Program-made: the position numbers and the translations under genes
DNA from: Halomicroarcula saliterrae
GTDB taxonomy: Archaea; Halobacteriota; Halobacteria; Halobacteriales; Haloarculaceae
Length of the DNA: 64,000 nt
Assembly: GCF_031624395.1 (NCBI RefSeq)
Contig: NZ_JAMQON010000002.1
Span: forward strand, 372,001 to 436,000
Direction: 5' to 3'
Notes under the pieces: model-generated
What the model was told of the DNA's origin: nothing
The model's database searches: none
What the model saw: only the letters and a program-made list of their open reading frames with translations
Shown: one piece after another, positions 25,371 to 33,246 of the stretch
Layout of the letters: the number at the start of each line of letters is the position of its first letter
Position numbering within the stretch: the first letter of the stretch is position 1

Positions 25371-26327
25371 ATGCCAGAGATAGGTTACACGCTGTCGAGC
25401 GAGGAGCACAGCCCCTCCGACCTGGTCGAGTACGCGCGGCGAGCGGAGGCCGCCGGCTTCGACTTCCTCTCGATTTCGGACCACTACCACCCATGGGTCA
25501 GCGAACAGGGGGAGGCGTCCTTCGTCTGGTCGACCCTGGGAGGGGTCGCGACTGCGACCGAGACCGTCGACGTCGGCGTCGGCGTCTCCGCGCCGATACA
25601 GCGCTTCCACCCGGCCATCTACGCTCAGGCCGCGGCTACCGTCGCCGATATGTTCGAGGACCGCACGTTCTACGCCGGCGTCGGCACCGGCGAGAACCTG
25701 AACGAACACGTGCTCGGCGACCGCTGGCCGGAACACAGCGTCCGAATGGAGATGCTGGAGGAGGCCGTCGACGTGATACGGGAACTCTGGACTGGCGAGG
25801 AGGTCAGCCACCACGGCGAGCATTACACCGTCGAGAACGCGCGGCTGTTCACCCTGCCCGAGGAACCCCCGCCCATCTGTGTCTCGGCCTACGGCGAGCG
25901 GGCCGCCCGCAGCGCGGCCGAAATCGGCGACGGGTTCTGGTCCGTCGGCCCGCAGGAAGTCGTCTCCACCTGGGAGGACCACGGCGGCGAGGGGCCGCGC
26001 TTCTGTCAGCTCCAGGCCTGTGTCGCCGAGACCGAGGACGAGGCCGTCGCGACCGCCTACGAGAAGTGGCCCAACTCGGCGCTCCCGGGGGAACTGAGTT
26101 CCGAACTGGCGACGCCGGCGCTGTTCGAGCAGGCGACGCATATGGTCTCGAAGGAGGATATCGCCGAGGGGAGCATCATCACGGACCCGGACCCGCAGGC
26201 CCATATCGACGGCATCCAGACCGCTGTCGACGCCGGCTACGACCACGTCTACACCATGCAGATCGGCGACGACCAGCAGGCGATGGTCGACATGTACAAG
26301 GAAGACGTGCTGCCATCGTTCACCTGA
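25371..26327 (+). CDS. F420-dependent luciferase-like oxidoreductase (G6PDH-like subfamily)
   Basis: A 318-residue LLM-class TIM-barrel oxidoreductase. Motifs: YARRAEAAGFDFLSISDHYHPW near residues 22-43, VGVGVSAPIQRFHPAIYAQAAATVADMF (75-102), and FYAGVGTGENLNEHVLGDRWPE with the cofactor-binding loop. This subfamily (TIGR03557 type) uses coenzyme F420. Mycobacterial relatives oxidise glucose 6-phosphate, but substrates vary widely. It is monocistronic and faces the SDR gene. F420 dependence is inferred from the family; the substrate is unknown. Confidence 0.86.
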   Translation: MPEIGYTLSSEEHSPSDLVEYARRAEAAGFDFLSISDHYHPWVSEQGEASFVWSTLGGVATATETVDVGVGVSAPIQRFHPAIYAQAAATVADMFEDRTFYAGVGTGENLNEHVLGDRWPEHSVRMEMLEEAVDVIRELWTGEEVSHHGEHYTVENARLFTLPEEPPPICVSAYGERAARSAAEIGDGFWSVGPQEVVSTWEDHGGEGPRFCQLQACVAETEDEAVATAYEKWPNSALPGELSSELATPALFEQATHMVSKEDIAEGSIITDPDPQAHIDGIQTAVDAGYDHVYTMQIGDDQQAMVDMYKEDVLPSFT

Positions 26328-26359
26328 ACGGCGCGTGGCAACCGCGCCCGGACACAGCC

Positions 26360-27130
26360 CTACCGGTCGAGCACTTCCTCGGCGTTGTCCCGGGGCCGGT
26401 AGCCCAGCGTCTGCATCGTCTCCGTGAGCGTGAAGTACCGCAGGTCGTTTCGCGAGACGGCGTTGACCGTGACCGGGCTCTCGGGGAGGTCGGCGGTCGC
26501 CGCCCGTCGGTGGACGGCCCGGCAGTCCCGGGGACTCAGCCACGTCGCCCGTGCAAACCGGTCCCGCCCGGGGTCGACGTCGTCGCCGGTCCGGGCTCGC
26601 AGGTCGGCCTCGCTCATGTACCAGCCGATGCGGAGGTTGACGACCTCGACGCCGTGGCGCTCCGCGTAGAACTTCGTCAGGCCCTCGCAGGCGGCCTTGC
26701 TCACGCCGTAGAACGAATCCGGGGCAGTGGGCGCGTCGCCGCGAACGGGTCGCGCGTCCGCGAGCGTCGTCGTCTCGGGGTCCTCGTCCGCCGAGTTGTA
26801 GCTGCCGACGGCGTGGTTCGAGGAGGCGAAGACGACGCGGTCGACGCCGTTCTCGACGGCCGCGTCGAGGACGTGTTTCGTCCCCTCGACGTTCGTCTCG
26901 GCGACCGTCTCCCAGTCGGCCTCGGGCGACGACGCGCCCGCGAGGTGGACGACGATCTCGAACGCGTCCAGTTTCTCTCGCACGTCGTCGGGGTCGGTCA
27001 CGTCGAGCAACTCGCTGTCGAACGCGTCGGTCTCGGAGTGCGTGAACGGGACCACCTCGTGGTCGTCGAACGCGTCGACGAGTTCGCGGCCGACGTTACC
27101 CGCCGCGCCGGTCAGTGCGATGCGGACCAT
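26360..27130 (-). CDS. Extended SDR, Azf/uronate dehydrogenase-like
   Basis: A 256-residue NAD(P)-binding short-chain dehydrogenase. The Rossmann motif is TGAAGNVGRELVDAF (residues 7-21). The catalytic region has FASSNHAVGSYN and YGVSKAACEGL (YxxxK), followed by NLRIGWYMSEADL. The HLAGASSPEADWETVAETNVEGT and WLSPRDC phrases resemble the haloarchaeal NAD-dependent glucose-6-phosphate dehydrogenase Azf and uronate dehydrogenases. Substrate specificity cannot be assigned from sequence. The start at MVRIALTG directly precedes the nucleotide-binding strand; longer starts are unlikely. Confidence 0.85.
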   Translation of the reverse strand: MVRIALTGAAGNVGRELVDAFDDHEVVPFTHSETDAFDSELLDVTDPDDVREKLDAFEIVVHLAGASSPEADWETVAETNVEGTKHVLDAAVENGVDRVVFASSNHAVGSYNSADEDPETTTLADARPVRGDAPTAPDSFYGVSKAACEGLTKFYAERHGVEVVNLRIGWYMSEADLRARTGDDVDPGRDRFARATWLSPRDCRAVHRRAATADLPESPVTVNAVSRNDLRYFTLTETMQTLGYRPRDNAEEVLDR

Positions 27131-27233
27131 ACTTGTATTATTGGCTCGACACGTGTAGGTCTGGGGACGGGTCGAGTGAGAACCCCCACTGCAGACACCG
27201 GCTGTCATCCGAAGCTACGCGACCGGTTGCGCA

Positions 27234-27268
27234 CCAGGGCTTCGCTCTCGCCCTGGCTCGGGCCAGGG
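27234..27268. repeat. Overlapping inverted repeats able to form alternative hairpins
   Basis: Arms CCAGGGC (27234-27240), GCCCTGGC (27250-27257) and GCCAGGG (27262-27268). The middle arm can pair with either the first (7 bp) or the last (7 bp, TCGG loop), but not both. It lies in the 306-base gap between the SDR gene and the SnoaL-like gene, which otherwise carries their divergent promoters. Confidence 0.45.
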
Positions 27269-27367
27269 ACATCGCTGTGGTGTGGGACTTCCGTTCGGCG
27301 TCGAGGTCGGACGCGTCGGTAACTATCAATATGGTAAGAGATAACAGACAGCACGACAGAACTTCGA

Positions 27368-27436
27368 ACGGCGCTTCAGCGAGTGTGACGAGGCGAGCGA
27401 CGGACCCGAGCGAAGCGCCGTACCCGAGGTGAAAGC
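27368..27436 (+). promoter_or_regulatory. Structured 5' leader and Shine-Dalgarno of the SnoaL-like gene
   Basis: Ten-base perfect arms ACGGCGCTTC (27368-27377) and GAAGCGCCGT (27412-27421) enclose 34 bases. A strong GAGGTGA (27426-27432) ends 4 nt before the ATG at 27437. A weak TATA-like patch at about 27320-27330 would give a leader of some 80 nt. Most genes here are leaderless, so a leadered, structured mRNA stands out. Confidence 0.5.
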
Positions 27437-27871
27437 ATGTCAACGACAGAAAGCGAAAACAAGGACCTCGTTCGCGACTACCTGCGCGCGTTCAACGAAC
27501 AGGACAGAGATAGCCTCTCGGAACACCTCGCGGAGGGCATCGTCGAATACGGGAGTCACGAAGAGCGACGCGAGTTCGACGAGATAATGGAGTATCTCGA
27601 AGCTCTCTTCCAGACGTTTCCGGACTACTCGGGAACCACCGACGAGATGGTCGCAGAGGACGATCTGGTCGTCGTTCGATACACCGCTCGCGGCACGCAC
27701 GAGGGCGAGTATCGAGACGTCGAACCGACCGGGAACGACGTCGAGTGGACGGGAATGGGGATGTATCGCATCGAAGACGACAAAATCGCCGAAATCTGGC
27801 TCGAAGAAGACCGGGCTGGCCTCCTCGAACAGCTCGAAGTCGCCAGTCCTCCCGCGTATCTCCGGATATAA
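27437..27871 (+). CDS. SnoaL-like (NTF2-fold) protein
   Basis: A 144-residue cone-shaped alpha+beta fold. KDLVRDYLRAFNEQDRDSLSEHL at the N-terminus, YLEALFQTFPDYSGTTDEMVAEDDLVVVRYTARGTHEGEY in the middle and YRIEDDKIAEIWLEEDRAGLLEQL at the end match SnoaL-like ester cyclase proteins. Such proteins may be cyclases, isomerases or simple ligand-binding proteins. Codon use is less GC-biased than in the neighbours (GAA, AAA and ATC/CGA codons frequent), which hints at a more recent arrival. It has a leader with a Shine-Dalgarno sequence. Confidence 0.85.
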   Translation: MSTTESENKDLVRDYLRAFNEQDRDSLSEHLAEGIVEYGSHEERREFDEIMEYLEALFQTFPDYSGTTDEMVAEDDLVVVRYTARGTHEGEYRDVEPTGNDVEWTGMGMYRIEDDKIAEIWLEEDRAGLLEQLEVASPPAYLRI

Positions 27872-27992
27872 TCCACTCAGTGGCGCCGGCGACCGTGCGC
27901 CGGTCGCCGGTCGTTTTTCCGGTTTGCACACGTAGCCGCTCGCATGACTCGACAACTACGTAACAGGTCTTCGCCAGACGCCCCCGTGCGAG

Positions 27993-29870
27993 GTGAGGCC
28001 GGTGCGTGACGGCGGGTACACCCCCATCGAGGCCTACGGCGTCGTGGGGAACCTGGAGACCGCCGCGCTCGTCGCCCCCGACGGCTCGGTCGACTGGTTC
28101 CCCTTCCCGCACGTCGAATCGCCGAGCATCTTCGGCGCGGTGCTCGACGCGGAGCGGGGCGGGCGGTTCCGCGTCGGTCCCGCCGACAGCGGGACGGGCA
28201 CGCTGGGCTATCTCGACGGGACGAACGTCCTCCAGACGCGGTTCGAGACGGGCGGGGGCGCACTGACCGTGACCGACTTCATGCCGCCGGCCGACCTCGT
28301 CGACCACCCGAAGAAAGTGCTCTACCGACGACTCGACTGCGAGGAGGGGGCGGTCGACGTCGAACTCGCGTTCGACCCGGCGTTCGACTACGCCCGCACC
28401 GAGACGACGCTCGAAGCGACGGACACCGGCCTCCGCGCGGCCGGGCGCGAGGAGCGGACGACGCTCGAAGCGGAGTTCGACCTCGACATCGACCGCGACG
28501 CGGGCCGTGCCACGGGAGCGACGACGCTCGAAGCCGGCCGGACCGAGTGGGTGCTGTTGCGCTGTACCGGCGCGGAGGACGCGGCGACGGACCCCGCGGC
28601 AGCGCTCTCCGACACGGTCGACTACTGGCGCGACTGGAGCCACGACTGCCCGACCGACGAACACTGTGTCTTCGGCGGGCCGTGGCACGACCACGTCGTT
28701 CGGTCGGGGCTGGTGCTCAAGCTCCTCACACACGCCGAGTCGGGTGCCATCGCCGCCGCGCCGACCACCTCGCTCCCCGAGGACGTCGGCGGCGTCCGGA
28801 ACTGGGACTACCGCTACAACTGGCTGCGCGACGCGGGCTTTACCGTTCAGGCCCTCTCGAACCTCGGCCACGTGGGGGCCGCCGCGGCGTACGTCTCGTG
28901 GTTCCTCGACCTCTGCGGGGCGACCGAGCCCGCCACCATCCAGCCGCTGTACGGCCTCCACGGCGAGACGGCGCTGGACGAGCGCGAACTCGACCACCTC
29001 TCGGGGTACCGCGGCTCGCGGCCGGTCCGCGTCGGCAACGGCGCCGCCGACCAGCGCCAGCTCGACATCTACGGCGAGCTGTTGCTGGCGGTGGACGAGC
29101 TCCACACCCACGACCGCTCGCTCTCGGCCGACGAGTGGACCGTCGTCCGGGACATCGTCGACTACGTCACCGAGGTCTGGCAGGAGCCCGACGCCGGCAT
29201 CTGGGAGGTCCGCGACGGCCCGAAGCAGTTCGTCTACTCGAAGGTCCTCTGCTGGGTCGCCCTCGACCGCGGACTCGCGCTCGCGAGCGACCACGGCTAC
29301 GACGCGCCGGTCGACGCGTGGCGGGAGACCCGGAACGAGATTCGCGAGTCCGTACTCCAAAAGGGGTACGACGACGAACTCGGCGCGTTCGTCCAGACCT
29401 ACGGCGACGGCACCACGCTGGACGCCACGGGGCTGTTGCTCCCCGTGGTCGGATTCCTCCCGTTCGACGACGAGCGAGTGCAGGGGACCATCGACGCCGT
29501 CGAGACACGCCTGCGAGAAGACGAGGTCCTCGTCAGGCGCTACGACGGCAGCGACGGGCTGCCCGGCGAGGAGGGCGCGTTCGTCCTCTGTGCGTGCTGG
29601 CTCATCGACGCGCTGGCGCTCTCGGGCCGCGTCGAGACGGCCCACGACCGACTGGAAACGCTGGTCGAGTACGTCAACCCGCTGGGGCTCCTCGCCGAGG
29701 AGATCGACCCCGACGACGGGACCTACCTCGGAAATTACCCGCAGGCGTTCAGTCACATCGGCCTCGTCAACAGCGCGCTCTACGTCGGCGCGGCACAGGG
29801 CGGGGAGCTTCCCGGGCCACCGCCGATGGGCATCCGTCTCGGGGACCCGATTGGGATGGACGACTACTGA
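27993..29870 (+). CDS. Glycoside hydrolase family 15 protein (glucoamylase/trehalase-like)
   Basis: A 625-residue protein without signal peptide, so cytosolic. The N-terminal beta-sandwich holds YGVVGNLETAALVAPDGSVDWFPFP. The (alpha/alpha)6 barrel holds VRNWDYRYNWLRDAGFTVQAL near residue 270, and the C-terminal AEEIDPDDGTYLGNYPQAFSHIGLVNSAL supplies the second catalytic acid region. The whole family framework is present. Haloarchaeal GH15 proteins are annotated as glucoamylases or trehalases; trehalose use would fit osmolyte metabolism but cannot be told apart here. The GTG at 27993 is used; a second in-frame GTG at 28002 is equally possible. Confidence 0.9.
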   Translation: MRPVRDGGYTPIEAYGVVGNLETAALVAPDGSVDWFPFPHVESPSIFGAVLDAERGGRFRVGPADSGTGTLGYLDGTNVLQTRFETGGGALTVTDFMPPADLVDHPKKVLYRRLDCEEGAVDVELAFDPAFDYARTETTLEATDTGLRAAGREERTTLEAEFDLDIDRDAGRATGATTLEAGRTEWVLLRCTGAEDAATDPAAALSDTVDYWRDWSHDCPTDEHCVFGGPWHDHVVRSGLVLKLLTHAESGAIAAAPTTSLPEDVGGVRNWDYRYNWLRDAGFTVQALSNLGHVGAAAAYVSWFLDLCGATEPATIQPLYGLHGETALDERELDHLSGYRGSRPVRVGNGAADQRQLDIYGELLLAVDELHTHDRSLSADEWTVVRDIVDYVTEVWQEPDAGIWEVRDGPKQFVYSKVLCWVALDRGLALASDHGYDAPVDAWRETRNEIRESVLQKGYDDELGAFVQTYGDGTTLDATGLLLPVVGFLPFDDERVQGTIDAVETRLREDEVLVRRYDGSDGLPGEEGAFVLCACWLIDALALSGRVETAHDRLETLVEYVNPLGLLAEEIDPDDGTYLGNYPQAFSHIGLVNSALYVGAAQGGELPGPPPMGIRLGDPIGMDDY

Positions 29871-30016
29871 GCGGGACGGGGAGCGCCGCCGACCGGACTG
29901 GCAGCGTGACCCGCTCTGCCGACTGCTGCATCTGCAAGCCCCAGCCTTACTCCCGGCGGCAGGGTACGGCGAGTGCCCGTGTCGAGCGGCCGCGGGCGAC
30001 AACGGAGGTGTCACGT

Positions 30017-30118
30017 ATGGGAAAACTGCGGAAGGCAAAGCGAGCGTGGCGGCGGCTCCCGCGCTCCGTCCGGCGACGCATCGTCCGCAAAGGGCGGCGA
30101 CTGCTCCGACGGCGCTGA
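30017..30118 (+). CDS. 33-residue arginine/lysine-rich peptide
   Basis: A short frame, MGKLRKAKRAWRRLPR to a TGA, with 18 Arg/Lys among 33 residues and no acidic residue. A GGAGGTG Shine-Dalgarno at 30004-30010 lies 6 nt before the ATG, which is uncommon in this window and supports translation. The sequence can form a basic amphipathic helix broken at Pro15. It may bind nucleic acid, ribosomes or membranes. Such basicity is very unusual in an acidic haloarchaeal proteome. No homologue is known to me. Confidence 0.55.
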   Translation: MGKLRKAKRAWRRLPRSVRRRIVRKGRRLLRRR

Positions 30119-30149
30119 CCCGTCGGTCCGGTTCGCCGTCGAGAGGGGC

Positions 30150-30569
30150 TTCTCGTGTTCCCGTACAGCAGCGCCGATAGGGCCGCTACGTGAACCGCCG
30201 CGTGGAAGTCACCGCTCGGACGGCGAGGTCGTCCGTCGGAAGAGCCCTTGCATGCCTTTGTGACCGCGGATCGCGGGCGTTCTCCGGCGTCCGGTTCGTC
30301 AGAGGCGGCTCTCCTCGTCAGCTTCGGCGAGTTCGTACGAGAGGTCGGCCAACTCGTCCTGAACACCACCGGCCTTGACTTCCTCGTAAACCGTCTCCGG
30401 AACGAGGAGTGTGTCAACCGTCGCAAGCAGTTCGAGCGACTCGATTTCGGCGAGGTGAACGAGCGGTCCAGCGTTCGAATGTCCGCTCGAACACTTCGGA
30501 CTCTGGAAGGCCGGGAGCCTCCGCGATATGTCGAACCCGCTCGGAAACTTCGGCGGCCGTACAGTTCAA
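30150..30569 (-). pseudogene. Decayed VapBC-type locus (antitoxin start plus frameshifted PIN toxin)
   Basis: Reading the minus strand, one frame gives an antitoxin-like start (TAAEVSERVRHIAEAPGLPE), which breaks off. A second frame continues into a PIN domain (GPLVHLAEIESLELL, then LLVPETVYEEVKAGG) and stops at 30301. A third frame gives PTDDLAVRA, the usual PIN (T/N)DD motif, and a fourth ends with ALLYGN. The PIN N-terminal beta strand is missing, and at least two frameshifts separate conserved pieces. This explains most of the 616-base gap between 30119 and 30734. Confidence 0.6.
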
Positions 30570-30734
30570 AAACCGGTGGCCTCGGCACTCATAGGGTTCG
30601 TCACCGCCGGGGAGTCACCCCGGCTCGGAACACCGGCTCGTCATCGGCCGGGCGCACCTACCGGTCGCTGGCGGTTGTCCCTTTCGGGTGCAATTTGGAA
30701 CAAGCGCTAAAGGCGGGTGTCACCATCCATCAGT

Positions 30735-31388
30735 ATGAACAGACGACGGTATCTGGCACTCGCAGGCGCGGGTGTCGTCGGCTCGCTCGCCGGCTGCGGT
30801 GGCGGCGGGAGCGAGAGCGGACAGCCCATCGACGACCATCCGGCCGCGGCGGGGCTCGACGCCCAGCCGAGCCGGGGGAGCCTCGACGGCCACGTCGTGC
30901 TCGCCTTCGAGGACCCCTCCTGTACGCAGTGCCGGCGGTTCCACGAGAACACGGTCCCCGAAATCGAGTCGAACATCGTCGACCCGGGGAGAGGCGCATA
31001 CGTCGTGCGGACGTACCCGATTATCTACCCGTGGGGGAAGCCGGCGACGCAGGCGCTGGAGTCGACGTTCGCCCGCAGCGGCGACGCCTTCTGGTCGCTG
31101 TTTGGCCACTACTTCGAGAGCCAGGACCAGTTCACCGGCGACAACGTGCTGGACCGCACCGAACAGTTCCTGAACGGCTCGACCGACGTCGACGGGACGG
31201 CGGTGGTCGAAGACGCCCGGAACCGGGCCCACGACGACGCGGTACAGGCCGACATCGCGGCCGCCGAGGAGGCAGACCTGCCGACCCAGACGCCCATCGT
31301 CCTCCTCTTCCGTGACGGCGAGTTCGCTTCGTCGGCCAACGGGAGCGTGAGCTACGACCTCATCGCGGGGGCGCTCGGGGTGAACTGA
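30735..31388 (+). CDS. Tat lipoprotein with thioredoxin/DsbA-like fold
   Basis: A 217-residue protein. The twin-arginine signal MNRRRYLALAGAGVVGSLAGC ends in a lipobox with Cys21 as the lipidated residue, so the protein sits outside the membrane. After a short linker, VVLAFEDPSCTQCRRFHENTVPEI carries the CxxC active site (C63/C66). A DsbA-type helical insertion follows, and LPTQTPIVLLFRDGEF holds the cis-Pro loop. Likely an extracellular thiol oxidase, isomerase or reductase. Its TGA overlaps the next gene's ATG (TGATG), pairing it with a membrane protein that has its own Cys pair. Confidence 0.87.
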   Translation: MNRRRYLALAGAGVVGSLAGCGGGGSESGQPIDDHPAAAGLDAQPSRGSLDGHVVLAFEDPSCTQCRRFHENTVPEIESNIVDPGRGAYVVRTYPIIYPWGKPATQALESTFARSGDAFWSLFGHYFESQDQFTGDNVLDRTEQFLNGSTDVDGTAVVEDARNRAHDDAVQADIAAAEEADLPTQTPIVLLFRDGEFASSANGSVSYDLIAGALGVN

Positions 31389-31999
31389 TGGGCGCCGTGG
31401 GGCGTTCGCTCCGGGGCGTTCGGCTGCCGACGCGTCGGCGCGACTGGCGACTGATGGGCCGGACAGCCCGACTCGTCCTGACGCTGCCGGCATACGCCGC
31501 CGTGGCAGTCCTCGCCACTGTGGTCGCGCTGACGGCGTTCGTCGTCTCGCTGAACGTCGCGCTGGTGCTCGACCTGGTAGTCGGCGGCTCGCTGCCACTC
31601 GGGAGCCGGCTGACTGTCCTCACGGAGCTGTACCCGTTCGTCGGCACCAACTTCACAGCGGCCCAGGGACTCCTGCTGGTCGCGGTCGCCGTCCTGACCG
31701 GCGTCGACATCGCGATGGCGGCGTATCACTTCCGCGAGCACGGGCTCGACCTCCAGCAGGGCGGGGCCGGCGCGGCGGGCCTCGTCCTCGGGACGCTCGG
31801 CGCGGGCTGTGCGGCCTGTGGCTCGGCGGTGTTGCTGGGCCTGCTCTCGCTGGTCGGCGTCTCGACGACGCTGCTCTTTCTCCCGCTGGACGGGCTGGAG
31901 TTCGCGCTCGGGGCCGTCGCCGTGCTTACGCTCTCCATCTACTGGCTGGCCGACGGGATGCGCGGCGGCGAAATAAACGGCTGTCCGGTGGATATCTGA
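31388..31999 (+). CDS. Membrane protein with intramembrane CxxC, partner of the DsbA-like lipoprotein
   Basis: A 203-residue protein with about five membrane spans after a basic N-terminus. The segment GLVLGTLGAGCAACGSAVLLGLL (residues 131-153) puts a CAAC pair (C141/C144) inside or at the edge of a helix, as in quinone-linked or DsbD-type redox carriers. It is translationally coupled by TGATG to the thioredoxin-fold lipoprotein, so electron exchange between the two is a reasonable inference. It has no clear similarity to DsbB or VKOR that I can see. The C-terminus (GGEINGCPVDI) carries one further Cys. Confidence 0.75.
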   Translation: MGAVGRSLRGVRLPTRRRDWRLMGRTARLVLTLPAYAAVAVLATVVALTAFVVSLNVALVLDLVVGGSLPLGSRLTVLTELYPFVGTNFTAAQGLLLVAVAVLTGVDIAMAAYHFREHGLDLQQGGAGAAGLVLGTLGAGCAACGSAVLLGLLSLVGVSTTLLFLPLDGLEFALGAVAVLTLSIYWLADGMRGGEINGCPVDI

Positions 32000-32006
32000 G
32001 CTGGCG

Positions 32007-32564
32007 TCACCGCTGGCCGAACTGGCCCGAGGGGTGCTGTCGCTGCTGGGCGACCGGCCGTTGCTGCTGAACAGCCCGCTGTTGCTGGGCCGGTACCGGC
32101 TCGACGAGGTCGATAGCTCCCAGCCGCTCTAGCTGTCTGAGCTCTTCGGTGAGACTCGTCTCCAGTAGCTGGGCTATCTGCCGGTACCCCAGCCGGTCCG
32201 CGAGCCCCACCAGATGCTCGTAGGTAGCCATCTCGTAGTGTTCGACCTTCTGTGCGGCACCGAGGTCGAACGCGGCGTGGACCTGTGGCGACGGCGAGTT
32301 CTTCAGGACGAACGCGGCGTGTTCGTCGACGATACCCTGTATCCCCTCACAGAACGTCGGTGTGGCGGGTTCGCCGAGCATCGACAGCGCCTGTTCGAGC
32401 CGGTCGATCTGTGTCCGGGTCTCGGCCAGATGTGCCCCGAACGCCTGCTGGAGTCGCGGGTCGGACTGACACTGCGTGAGACGCTCCAGCGTCGCCGCGA
32501 CGGTCTGTTCGGCGCCCAGTGCCTCCCACAGTTCGGTCACGAACAGCTGGTCGATAGTTTGCAT
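32007..32564 (-). CDS. DUF892-type ferritin-fold protein with Gln-rich tail
   Basis: A 185-residue protein whose first 150 residues align with the DUF892 gene at 24562-25053: RTQIDRLEQALSMLGEP, IVDEHAAF, AQKVEHYEMATYEHLVGLADRLGYRQIAQLL. The last 30 residues are a Gln/Pro/Arg-rich tail with repeated QQQR-like units, absent from the other copy. It converges with the membrane redox gene (stops 8 nt apart). It may be a metal-binding stress protein; function is unproven. Confidence 0.82.
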   Translation of the reverse strand: MQTIDQLFVTELWEALGAEQTVAATLERLTQCQSDPRLQQAFGAHLAETRTQIDRLEQALSMLGEPATPTFCEGIQGIVDEHAAFVLKNSPSPQVHAAFDLGAAQKVEHYEMATYEHLVGLADRLGYRQIAQLLETSLTEELRQLERLGAIDLVEPVPAQQQRAVQQQRPVAQQRQHPSGQFGQR

Positions 32565-32724
32565 CGTCGGAGACCTCCACCGGATGGTCGACAGCGCCGT
32601 GATAGAGTGTTCTCACGCGGTGGTGGGGCGTTGTCGGCCACGTGGTTGTCGCCTCCTCGCCCGCCGGTGGCGAACTCCTCGACGGCGGGAAACGGTTATC
32701 TGTCAGCCAGCCGAGCGTCCAGCC

Positions 32725-33246
32725 ATGTCCGAGGTGAGCTCCGAGGAGACCGCCGACTACGAGCACCTGCGACGGAAGCGCAAGGAGACCGAGGGCACCG
32801 TCGAACTGGCCGAAATCGTCGACGTGTGGGTCGGAGAACGCGAGGTCGTCTGTCGGTTCGGGTTCGAGTGGACGAGCGAGCGAGTCCGCCGGCGCTACGA
32901 CCTCGACAGCGACCGCGACGTGGCGCGCCTCGAAGCGCTGTGTGAGACGAACGGGCTGGCCTTCGAGCAGGCCACGCATCTCGACGGGGCGTTCGTCGAA
33001 CTCACCTACACGGGCGAGGCGTGGGTACCGACGGCCGAGGCCGCCTACGCGGACGGCGAGGGCGGTGCCGTCGAGACGTTCCGCGCCGAGTCCCGGCTGC
33101 TCGTCCGTGAGCTGGCGACCGCGCCCGCCGTCCTCCGGCGCGGCGTCGAGCGCGTGCGCGCCCTGACGGTGACACAGACCATCATCGGCGTCGTACTCGT
33201 CAAGAAGGTCGCCATCGTCGCCCTGCTGGCGTATCTCCTGCTCTAG
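32725..33246 (+). CDS. Tail-anchored protein of unknown function
   Basis: A 173-residue protein from MSEVSSEETADYEH. Residues 1-125 are soluble and charged, with VDVWVGEREVVCRFGFEWTSERVRRRYDL. The last 25 residues (IIGVVLVKKVAIVALLAYLLL) form a single C-terminal membrane anchor. A TATA-like TTATCTG at about 32695-32701 lies 25-30 nt upstream of this ATG and excludes the longer upstream frame. Its stop overlaps the end of the convergent YchF gene by 4 nt. No family recognised. Confidence 0.7.
   Translation: MSEVSSEETADYEHLRRKRKETEGTVELAEIVDVWVGEREVVCRFGFEWTSERVRRRYDLDSDRDVARLEALCETNGLAFEQATHLDGAFVELTYTGEAWVPTAEAAYADGEGGAVETFRAESRLLVRELATAPAVLRRGVERVRALTVTQTIIGVVLVKKVAIVALLAYLLL

Noticed and set aside
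29947-30588. 213-codon minus-strand frame over the basic peptide gene and toxin remnant
   Set aside because: Arg/Ser/Pro-rich with no domain. The conserved PIN pieces are in other frames, so this frame is accidental.
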